Part shown: positions 60,701 to 64,000 of the stretch, piece after piece
Numbering within the stretch: the first letter of the stretch is position 1
Layout of the letters: each line of letters begins with the position of its first letter
Assembly (NCBI GenBank): GCA_000310025.1
Contig: FN648885.1
Coordinates: 550,998-614,997, forward strand
DNA length: 64,000 nucleotides
Direction of reading: 5' to 3'
Source: Ectocarpus siliculosus
Taxonomy: Eukaryota > Sar > Phaeophyceae > Ectocarpales > Ectocarpaceae
Program-made: the position numbers and the translations under genes
The notes under the pieces: model-generated
The model's database searches: none
Told to the model about the DNA's origin: nothing
The model's input: only the letters and a program-made list of their open reading frames with translations

Positions 60701-63502
60701 TCCTAACATCGGAGGTTTGTTACCCAAGCCAGAACCTCATGCGTTTGAATGCATTAATGGCACAGGCTCTACTCAATAATCTCTAGCTGCAGGTTTTGTG
60801 CGCCAAACCTTTTTTCGACGAAATGATTTGCTTGACTCTATGGCATCACAGAGCGCGTGGCGTATGCACTGGTGTGCTGTGTGGTCCTTGTTGACGCCCA
60901 CGGCAACCCAACCCTATCGTGACTCTCTCTATCTACGTCTTGACTCCCAGGTGCACCCACGCTTACCGCCTAGCCTGCTCAGAGCTAGCGAGGTTCTGGT
61001 GGTAGAGGCGCCGTCAGGCGTGAGAGCTAACGTCCTTCGTTTCCTGAGGGAAGTCCCCAAAGAGCGCATTGCCAAGCGTCCAGTGGAGCGGAGCAGGTGA
61101 TGCTGCTGCTGCTGCTACTTTGCTGTTACTGCCGACGCCGCGGCGACTAACACCCCGATCGGCATTCCCAAGAGCGTATGGATGTGTTCGATCCAAGTGT
61201 TGTGGGAATAAGCCATTCCGATTCACCTCACAGCTATTGTGGCGAAGAACCAAGGTTGTGGATTCTCGAGCATGACCTCGCGTCGGAGGTCCTCTCGGTG
61301 CATGCCGTTGCAGAGCGATGCTCTTGGTGCATGCTAGTCGATGCCCAGTCACAGCGAGCATCATGCATGTTGTTTCGGGGTGGTAGCACGGTTCGTTCCT
61401 CTGTCCAGTTTCTAAATACCGACATCTACTCGTGAACTTGCCTGCATCTGCAGGCTGTACGTGCTTCTAGCATGGCTGCAGGCGGTTGTGCAAGAGCGAC
61501 TGCGATATGTGCCCCTTGGTTGGAGCAAGCGGTGAGCCACCGTGTTCTCGGTGTAGCCTAACCCAAAGCACGCGTCTTGGTCGCAGTCTTGTGTGTGCGT
61601 TTGAAAGGCGGTGTGGGCTCGTAGGTTTGATGGTCTGATATCAAGGTTTAGTTGTACTGGCACCTGTTCATTGTTGAGCTGTACGGTGTTTTGCAGCACA
61701 GGTCGACCGGATCGAAGCGAACGCAGGGCATCCGGGACGGCAGCCATGTTTGCCCTTCCATATACCTTGTCGTTTGTCCCTTCGGGCATGTGCACGGGTC
61801 CACTTTGAAATGGAACTACTGTGAGCGTTCTCGAACGCAATAGCGCCACGTACGGTTTGTTTCACCTTTTTGTTCTTTGGTTTGTCTCGTCATATTTCGG
61901 CAGGTACGAGTTCAGCGAGGCGGACGCGACCTGCGCTCTTCAGGCAATCGACAGCTGGGTCGACGGGGCCGCGCACGGTGCGCAGCACATCAGCCCGGAA
62001 AAGGTATTACAGCCCGGAAAATGTAGTACTCCTCCAAGGTTCGAGATTGCTGAGTTCGGGCGACATTGTAGATTTCATGCCCATCGCGATCTCACGGCGT
62101 GAACAAGGCTGACGACGAATGTTGTGCAGTCAATTTCGACCACGTTGAAAGCCCGCCGATCACGTTGCACCTGTAGAATCGCTCCGGGGCCGCGGGCCAT
62201 GGAGCGAGGTACGTGCTGCTGCAGGGAGCGCTACGGCCCGCGTGCAACACTCTGGTCACGACAATACCTCTCTCCCGCGCCGATGACGCCCGCTTCCAGG
62301 TGCCGTGGGAAGCTCTGCGTGCTCTGCTGGGCCAGAGCGTATATGGCGGGCGCGTCGACAGCGTGTTCGACCAGCAGCTGCTAGAAGGCTTTGTGGCTTC
62401 CCTTTTTCAGCCCAAGTGCTTCGACCTCAACTTCCCGTTGTGCAGGTAGATTTGCCCCCCCGTTGGTGTACCCTGAGGATGGAGGAGTGCTGGAGGGTTT
62501 GCTCGTATGCCTGCAGTAGCATTGGCCCTCCACCGTGTTGTTGTATAAGCATCAACGCCCTGAGTATCTTTGGCCTGCAGGATTGTTCTACTGTTTTTGT
62601 CTATTAGTGATAGGCACCTTTGCTTATGGAAGGAGACGCGCTCGACGACCAAACAATGACTGCTCTGCCTGGTTTGCTGATTTCCGCTCGAGTTGGTTGT
62701 TGGAGACGGCTGGCGCCGAGCAAGAGAAGGATCCGCGTAAGGAGTACCTGGTGCAATTCTCACGGCTTAATATTTTAGTACATCCACGGCCGCCTGTCCT
62801 CAGAGTGTTCTCTATTTGGTCCCCTTGCGTTGCCTTACCTTTGTTTCTCTGCTCGAAGCGCGCACGACAGTGACACAGCGCAAGCGTCGGCGTTGGTGTC
62901 GCTGCCCGACGCGACTAGCCCGGATGCCTTCATCAAGTGGGCCAGCAGCCTGCCCGCCAGCAACCCTCCCACGTGGTTGGGGCTTGCTCCTAACGCGGAG
63001 GCGGCACTGTTGGCTACCAGGGGCGAACAGCTCCTCTCGACTTGGCAGGTGACTGATGAGTTAGTTAGTTACTTCATATTCATATGGCGTTATTTTTTGT
63101 TGTTTTGGTGCTGGGCTTGTGGTTTCTGCTGAAAATGTGGCGTTTATTTTGTTGTTTTGGTGCTGGACTTGTGGTTTCTGCTGTAGATCGTCCTGCAAGT
63201 TGTCGATGTAGCGGGTGCTTCAGCACGGTGGAAGTCAAATCGACTGCCCGTGATGACCAGGACGCTGGGCACGACATTCGCTAGAATTTGGTGACGCCGG
63301 TCGCCTGCTACAGCAGTAGTGTCGTCCAATCCTAAAACGATTTTATCACTTTGGGACGTTTTTGTTCACGCGATCGTCACCAGTTGATTCAGGACGACGG
63401 CAGTTGGGCGGAGGCAGCTGCGGTGGCGTTGACGACGGGAGATGAGGTGGGCACCGGTGGCAAAGAAGCGAGGCTGGAGCAGCTGCTGCAGCGGACCCAG
63501 AG
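8926..63502 (+). CDS. DYNC1H1: Cytoplasmic dynein 1 heavy chain, 92 exons, 3' end outside window
   Basis: Minus-end-directed microtubule motor subunit: it dimerises through its tail, carries intermediate and light-intermediate chains, and converts ATP hydrolysis in a ring of six AAA modules into movement. The 92 exons were chained by hand using GT-AG or GC-AG sites, frame continuity and collinearity with dynein 1. Four P-loops are visible: GPAGTGKT (AAA1, 35130), GPSGSGKT (AAA2, 39375), GPPGSGKT (AAA3, 43638) and GEAGAGKT (AAA4, 47610). AAA5 and AAA6 lack a P-loop, as usual. AAA1 reads [19 protein letters not shown] followed by [12 protein letters not shown], which fits dynein 1 rather than the intraflagellar dynein 2 chain. 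The start at 8926 (MSRALQ) precedes a segment matching the dynein 1 N-terminus; a second Met follows at 8947. The model ends in phase 2 at 63502, so the C-terminal domain continues off the window. No stop or frameshift is seen in any exon. Uncertain boundaries: ends of exons 10 and 18, starts of exons 52 and 92. Confidence 0.95.
9608..9897 (+). mobile_element. LINE (non-LTR retrotransposon) 3' end remnant in intron 1
   Basis: The frame at 9667-9894 reads [20 protein letters not shown] followed by a charged stretch ([14 protein letters not shown]) and FEAWNR. A C-x-C...H-x4-C knuckle followed by a Glu/Arg-rich helix is typical of the region just C-terminal to the reverse transcriptase of many LINEs. 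An adjacent frame upstream (FRAGYVGL) resembles the preceding segment, so at least one frameshift is present. No reverse transcriptase core is left. It lies in sense orientation in intron 1 (9123-10143). Confidence 0.5.
12242..12462. mobile_element. MITE copy 1, TA-flanked, about 59-bp terminal inverted repeats (intron 4)
   Basis: The left end (12242, TACCGTATATGACACAAGAT...) and right end (to 12462) are inverted copies over about 59 bp with only two mismatches. TA occurs at both extremities, consistent with a TA target-site duplication as made by Tc1/mariner transposases. The element is about 220 bp and encodes nothing, so it is non-autonomous. Two decayed relatives occur in introns 10 and 13. 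It is the best preserved of the three and thus probably the youngest. Confidence 0.8.
14384..14657. repeat. Near-perfect 270-bp palindrome in intron 7
   Basis: The left arm runs through CCTCGCCGACTCAGGATCC (14391 on), GCCTGCCTCCCAGCAGC and ACCCTCCCACCACCACCGAT. The right arm is its reverse complement, ending ...GGATCC..GAGCCGGCGAGG at about 14648. The arms meet around 14520 (TTCGCGGAA) with essentially no loop. Mismatches are few and scattered. A transcript would fold into a hairpin of about 130 bp. It could be a foldback transposon or a small-RNA precursor inside the dynein intron. No protein role is likely. Confidence 0.8.
16515..22891 (+). CDS. DYNC1H1: Dynein exons 10-19: tail, intermediate-chain binding side
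   Basis: Exons: 16515-16772 (end approximate), 17325-17545, 18120-18216, 18876-19081, 19651-19723, 20210-20284, 20702-20856, 21408-21591, 22116-22244 (or 22253), 22787-22891. Recognisable family stretches are [18 protein letters not shown] (exon 11), the [19 protein letters not shown] and [10 protein letters not shown] stretches (exon 13), LAINFDDKT (exon 15), VRHLQFLGL (exon 16), and [19 protein letters not shown] (exon 19). Exon 16 ends at a GC donor (AG|GCAAGA). Exon 18 ends either at a GC donor (AG|GCGAGA), giving a length equal to animal dynein, or nine bases later at GAG|GTGTCG, adding three residues. The end of exon 10 is the least certain boundary of the gene, because the family is variable there. 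GTGATG at 16773 and GTGTCG at 16740 both keep phase 0. Confidence 0.88.
17084..17290. mobile_element. MITE copy 2, degraded (intron 10)
   Basis: It shares with copy 1 the start TACCGT, the block CCGATTTgTCAAAGCTCGA, the middle block (...GTTGGAACCGTCTcGTCG..., with substitutions) and CTTCGTCGcGGAG near the right arm. The right terminal repeat is heavily mutated. It lies in the same orientation as copy 1 and ends only about 35 bp before the exon 11 acceptor. Confidence 0.6.
18645..18870. repeat. 77-bp minisatellite at the 3' end of intron 12
   Basis: Three units begin near 18645, 18721 and 18799. They share TCTARYAACGCCYCCAA, GTTTCCAACGGTCTCGCTCT and CTTGGYCGTCGG. The last unit runs to within about 6 bp of the exon 13 start (18876), so the repeat itself supplies the pyrimidine-rich tract of the acceptor. 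Confidence 0.75.
19231..19385. mobile_element. MITE copy 3, degraded, opposite orientation (intron 13)
   Basis: TACCGT..GTGACACAA..ATTTTCAAAGCTCGA matches the terminal repeat of copy 1. The following block (CCACGACGAAG, then GCAAAAACGAAACGATACGTTTTCG and CAACGCCGCCGTTTT in separate pieces) matches the reverse complement of the interior of copy 1. The far end is lost after about 19385. Confidence 0.6.
22873..23165. repeat. Tandem repeat seeded by exon 19 3' end
   Basis: The last 18 bases of exon 19 (GAAGAGGCTTGAGAAG|GT) and the following intron sequence recur three times downstream, near 22950, 23033 and 23104, with a unit of about 75-80 bp. Each unit keeps GAAGAGGCTCGRGAA or a variant, then GT, then a ...GACCTKCT.CCTCACCTC block. 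Unit 1 contains the real donor. The others lie in intron 19. Confidence 0.7.
23573..27647 (+). CDS. DYNC1H1: Dynein exons 20-27: distal tail to linker
   Basis: Exons: 23573-23743, 24112-24234, 24679-24777, 25133-25339, 25741-25818, 26371-26466, 26848-27008, 27506-27647. Exon 20 encodes a strongly acidic stretch ([14 protein letters not shown]), at the place where animal dynein also has an acidic insert. Exon 21 begins at VLYLSPP after AG at 24110-24111. An earlier AG at 24063-24064 would put the exon in a wrong frame. Exon 23 contains [10 protein letters not shown] and [15 protein letters not shown], and exon 24 [12 protein letters not shown], both near-diagnostic of the dynein 1 tail. All eight exons join in phase 0 except 26 to 27, which splits an Arg codon. 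The segment aligns without length gaps to the family apart from the acidic loop. Confidence 0.92.
28024..34800 (+). CDS. DYNC1H1: Dynein exons 28-38: linker domain
   Basis: The linker is the mechanical lever that swings across the AAA ring. Exons: 28024-28176, 28635-28802, 29107-29340, 29861-30016, 30579-30734, 31296-31367, 32188-32289, 32910-33042, 33309-33520, 33957-34223, 34619-34800. Highly conserved blocks are [12 protein letters not shown] and [14 protein letters not shown] (exon 30), [15 protein letters not shown] (exon 32), [15 protein letters not shown] (exon 34), [16 protein letters not shown] (exon 35), and [22 protein letters not shown] (exon 38, shown here in full family register up to the AAA1 start). 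Exon 30 ends at a GC donor (CAG|GCGAGG at 29341). The only nearby GT would break the phase, and the join Q|VREDW matches the family exactly. Exon 29 is followed by a tandem copy of its own 3' end (see repeat entry). Confidence 0.95.
28779..29026. repeat. Tandem duplication of exon 29 3' end with its donor (intron 29)
   Basis: TACGAGCCGTTCGAGCATG..CACAG|GTGTGCGCCAAGTG at 28779-28816 is repeated at 28903-28939 as TACGAGCCATTCAATCACCACAG|GTGTATGCCAAGTG. The two units, about 124 bp each, share the downstream intron sequence too (GTTTGGGCAGA...GATxGCCG). The copied donor is intact. Confidence 0.8.
30827..30925. repeat. 51-bp tandem duplication in intron 32
   Basis: CCTCTGTACAGCGAGGGCAA and the following 25 or so bases, ending in CAGTGTGTGTG, occur at 30827 and again at 30878. 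The copies are virtually identical, which points to a recent duplication. Confidence 0.85.
31640..31830 (+). mobile_element. Possible tyrosine-recombinase remnant in intron 33
   Basis: One frame reads [20 protein letters not shown] then MYYTRR. This resembles the C-terminal end of tyrosine recombinases (a His/Trp-region helix followed by a catalytic Tyr in a xMxxYxxR context), as in DIRS or Crypton elements. No other catalytic residues can be placed and a stop lies upstream (31684-31686 in an adjacent frame), so this is a weak call; a chance match is possible. Confidence 0.3.
35075..37098 (+). CDS. DYNC1H1: Dynein exons 39-43: AAA1, main ATPase site
   Basis: Exons: 35075-35264, 35732-35845, 36205-36284, 36487-36565, 36803-37098. 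AAA1 is the principal ATP-hydrolysing module. Exon 39 holds the P-loop GPAGTGKT (35130-35153) and the segment [10 protein letters not shown]. Exon 40 opens with [16 protein letters not shown], where CFDEF is Walker B with the catalytic Glu. Exon 41 ends in [10 protein letters not shown], the sensor 1 segment, and exon 42 continues [11 protein letters not shown]. Exon 43 contains [17 protein letters not shown], then a Gly/Ala-rich linker leading to AAA2. The stretch between Walker B and sensor 1 is shorter than in vertebrates. All key ATPase residues are present, so the motor should be active. Confidence 0.97.
37099..38489. other. Intron 43 with 100-N gap and unreliable homopolymer flanks
   Basis: Exactly 100 N (37561-37660) mark a scaffold gap of unknown size. 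From about 37139 to 37560 and around 37661-37677 nearly every base is in a homopolymer block (long G, C, A and T runs), unlike anything else in the window. It looks like failed sequencing through a poly-G tract. After the gap a 60-bp unit beginning GTACTCATAGTCGTGC is present twice (37678 and 37740). No coding sequence should be read from this interval. Confidence 0.85.
38490..42787 (+). CDS. DYNC1H1: Dynein exons 44-52: AAA2, regulatory nucleotide site
   Basis: Exons: 38490-38580, 38954-39064, 39342-39483, 39791-39870, 40104-40277, 40720-40863, 41420-41536, 41813-42058, 42626-42787. The P-loop GPSGSGKT is in exon 46 (39375-39398). The Walker B region [19 protein letters not shown] is in exon 48 and, as in all dynein 1 chains, has no canonical catalytic Glu, so AAA2 binds but probably does not hydrolyse ATP. 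Exon 49 carries [16 protein letters not shown]. Exon 50 is supported by an exact-length match across the 49/50 join. The 51/52 join lacks about eight residues that most orthologues have between FPLPA and RFAIRW, so a very small exon between 42059 and 42625 may be missed. The preceding intron 43 contains the assembly gap, but both flanking exons are intact. Confidence 0.93.
40286..40510. repeat. 107-bp tandem duplication in intron 48
   Basis: TACCGCAGCTCKTGGATT.CTGCTAG then GGCTTCTT, GTCGCTGGCGTT and GGATCACCAAC occur at 40286 and again at 40393. The copies differ by point changes and small indels. The first unit starts nine bases after the exon 48 donor. Confidence 0.75.
43079..46877 (+). CDS. 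DYNC1H1: Dynein exons 53-59: AAA3, gating ATPase
   Basis: Exons: 43079-43194, 43583-43754, 44188-44310, 44539-44680, 45864-46051, 46333-46536, 46794-46877. AAA3 gates mechanochemistry of AAA1. Exon 54 has the P-loop GPPGSGKT (43638-43661). Exon 55 has [12 protein letters not shown], Walker B with catalytic Glu. Exon 56 has [14 protein letters not shown] and [14 protein letters not shown], the sensor 1 segment, ending in phase 1. It joins exon 57 ([19 protein letters not shown]) across an unusually long 1,183-bp intron in which I see no other gene. Exons 58 and 59 carry [19 protein letters not shown] and LLYSSWLSK. The ATPase residues are intact. Confidence 0.97.
47153..50214 (+). CDS. DYNC1H1: Dynein exons 60-66: AAA4
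   Basis: Exons: 47153-47247, 47534-47681, 48027-48166, 48649-48799, 49124-49264, 49499-49653, 50073-50214. The P-loop GEAGAGKT is in exon 61 (47610-47633). Exon 61 ends at a GC donor (CAG|GCGAGT, 47682). The join [10 protein letters not shown] has exactly the family length, and the nearest GT is out of phase. Walker B is [10 protein letters not shown] in exon 62. Exon 64 carries the [13 protein letters not shown] sensor segment and [15 protein letters not shown]. Exon 65 has a somewhat divergent middle ([12 protein letters not shown]), where the family is variable. Exon 66 ([14 protein letters not shown]) leads into the stalk. Confidence 0.96.
50037..50065. repeat. GTGCT pentanucleotide microsatellite before exon 66
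   Basis: About five copies of GTGCT/TGCTG-type units lie immediately upstream of the exon 66 acceptor (AG at 50071-50072). They occupy the place of the pyrimidine tract. Confidence 0.75.
50559..53193 (+). CDS. DYNC1H1: Dynein exons 67-73: stalk coiled coil and microtubule-binding domain
   Basis: Exons: 50559-50653, 51001-51142, 51326-51429, 51678-51762, 52073-52234, 52597-52751, 53118-53193. Exons 67-68 encode the outgoing helix CC1, rich in charged residues and Gln ([20 protein letters not shown]). Exons 69-71 form the microtubule-binding domain at the stalk tip: [25 protein letters not shown], then [13 protein letters not shown] and [11 protein letters not shown], all in family register. 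Exons 72-73 form the return helix CC2 ([18 protein letters not shown]). Exon 73 ends at a GC donor (AAG|GCGAGC, 53194). Reading past it reaches an in-frame stop at 53218, while splicing there gives [14 protein letters not shown] in exact register. Prolines flank the tip as in other dyneins. Confidence 0.95.
53581..56579 (+). CDS. DYNC1H1: Dynein exons 74-80: AAA5 and return-helix base
   Basis: Exons: 53581-53745, 54064-54174, 54470-54598, 54983-55075, 55335-55559, 56007-56096, 56454-56579. Exon 74 completes CC2 and opens AAA5 ([21 protein letters not shown]). Exon 76 has [17 protein letters not shown] and [20 protein letters not shown]. Exon 77 has [20 protein letters not shown]. Exon 78, one of the longer exons, has [17 protein letters not shown] and [16 protein letters not shown]5 has no P-loop here, as in all dyneins, and is structural. 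Exons 79-80 ([36 protein letters not shown]) lead to AAA6. All seven exons join in phase 0. Confidence 0.96.
56738..57816. mobile_element. Harbinger-like non-autonomous DNA transposon in intron 80
   Basis: The left end (56741, CACCGCTTTTCATGGC) and the reverse complement of the right end (57813, CACCACTTTTTATGGC) match over about 40 bp with roughly six differences, continuing through GAATGTTGCAAxAAAAGT. Both ends are flanked by TTA (56738-56740 and 57814-57816), the typical 3-bp TWA target duplication of PIF/Harbinger elements. The 1,073-bp interior has no transposase, two degenerate tandem units of about 200 bp, and a 20-bp perfect palindrome (AAAAAGTTTCGAAACTTTTT, 56836-56855). The alternative is another superfamily with 3-bp duplications. 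Confidence 0.75.
57102..57600. repeat. Two degenerate tandem units inside the Harbinger-like element
   Basis: GGTTTGGKGCCGTGRGGT, a GCGCCGGGAAAAA-like block, GAGCGGTTRGTTCAAGTTCG, CGATAACTTYCGAAGGAGGA and GCAACAGxAAxAGCAA occur in the same order twice, offset by about 205-215 bp (for example GAGCGGTTAGTTC at 57181 and GAGCGGTTGGTTC at 57386). Confidence 0.7.
57898..62445 (+). CDS. DYNC1H1: Dynein exons 81-90: AAA6
   Basis: Exons: 57898-58062, 58439-58615, 58861-58963, 59516-59967, 60205-60314, 60600-60714, 60951-61096, 61454-61531, 61904-62003, 62300-62445. Exon 84 (452 bp) is the longest in the gene and carries [20 protein letters not shown], then an acidic/Gly insert, then [16 protein letters not shown]. 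Exons 85-86 give [16 protein letters not shown] and [20 protein letters not shown], a well-known dynein signature. Exons 87-89 give [22 protein letters not shown] and [12 protein letters not shown]. Exon 90 gives [23 protein letters not shown]6 is non-catalytic. Phase-2 joins at exons 87, 88 and 90 split Arg or Ser codons. Confidence 0.95.
62871..63502 (+). CDS. DYNC1H1: Dynein exons 91-92: start of C-terminal domain
   Basis: Exons: 62871-63048 and 63384-63502. Exon 91 encodes [21 protein letters not shown] then [20 protein letters not shown], in register with the family segment just after AAA6. Exon 92 starts either at 63384 ([13 protein letters not shown]) or, using the next AG, at 63393 ([10 protein letters not shown]); both keep the frame. 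It ends in phase 2 at AG|GTGAGA. Dynein 1 chains of animals continue for roughly 350 more residues, ending in the C-terminal domain. None of these is found between 63503 and 64000, so the gene is cut by the window edge rather than truncated. Confidence 0.88.
63084..63190. repeat. 54-bp tandem duplication in intron 91
   Basis: TGGCGTTATTTTTTGTTG...GGTGCTGGGCTTGTGGTTTC is repeated as TGGCGTTTATTTTGTTG...GGTGCTGGACTTGTGGTTTC, ending at about 63185. The copies differ at only a few bases. Confidence 0.8.
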
Positions 63503-64000
63503 GTGAGAAGAGAATACTTGGGGTTGTCGTGCTTGGCTCAAGAGGGTCTGTTTTACTGATCGATGAAGGATAAAGGGTGTTGGTGTAGCGGCGTGGAGGC
63601 ACACGCTTTCATTCGCCTTGCAGCATCTGAGAAAGCGAAGCCAACCCTTCGGATGCGTGTCGGTTGGCGCGCGTGCGTCTTTGTGGTCGTGCCGGGGCCA
63701 GTTGGGGTCAAGGCTTCACACGAATGGTCTACACTTTACACTTTATATTTACGAGTGCGCATGCCGTGGTCTGTTGGCCGATTAAAGAGGCGTCACAAGT
63801 TGTATAACACGCTTCTCTTCCCGATAGCACCGGCAGTCACGGGTACCGTGGAAGGAATAGCCCAGGGGGGAGGGGGCGGGGACGATTTTACTGCGCGCAC
63901 ATACACATGCACACACTTTCCGCGGCAGTCACATCACGGTGTCAGGCGTCTCGAGCATCTAGACGAACAACCATATCGAGAGGTCGTAAAGTCATAAAGG
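63503..64000. other. Start of dynein intron 92, no exon seen
   Basis: The interval begins with a good donor (AG|GTGAGA at 63503). I find no segment matching the dynein C-terminal domain in any frame that would join in phase 2. The rest is treated as intron running off the window. Confidence 0.6.

Overview
This window is eukaryotic nuclear DNA dominated by one intron-dense gene on the + strand. From about 8.9 kb to beyond the right edge I can chain 92 coding exons (13,568 coding bases by my hand count, about 4,520 codons) that follow, in order and nearly without gaps, the cytoplasmic dynein 1 heavy chain (DYNC1H1 orthologue). They cover the tail, linker, AAA1 to AAA6, stalk with microtubule-binding domain, and the start of the C-terminal domain. 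The last few hundred residues lie past base 64000. Exons average about 147 bp and introns about 450 bp.

Organism: probably a brown alga (Phaeophyceae, Ectocarpus-like), by inference. The reasons are the very intron-dense gene with mid-length introns, the presence of dynein 1 (absent from flowering plants), and a broken copy of an EsV-1-7 cysteine motif, a family expanded in brown algae, at 5.8-6.0 kb. No species can be proved from this sequence alone.

Layout: 1-8925 holds no intact gene that I can recognise. It contains a degenerate tandem repeat (about 0.73-1.29 kb), a frameshifted EsV-1-7 remnant on the - strand (5793-6043), a nested hairpin (about 6.55-6.69 kb) and scattered microsatellites. 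8926-63502 is the dynein gene. Its introns carry a LINE 3' end remnant (intron 1), three copies of a small TA-flanked MITE (introns 4, 10, 13), a 270-bp palindrome (intron 7), a possible tyrosine-recombinase remnant (intron 33), a 100-N assembly gap with corrupted homopolymer flanks (intron 43), a 1.07-kb Harbinger-like non-autonomous element (intron 80), and many minisatellites. 63503-64000 is the start of the next intron.

Most unusual features: four well-supported and one probable GC-AG introns, all with AG|GCRAG donors. Intron phase is strongly biased (66 of 91 phase 0), with AG|GT at many junctions. In two places the 3' end of an exon with its donor has been tandemly copied into the following intron, in one case leaving a potential 33-nt in-frame cryptic exon. 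Together these suggest splice sites being made and duplicated inside this gene.
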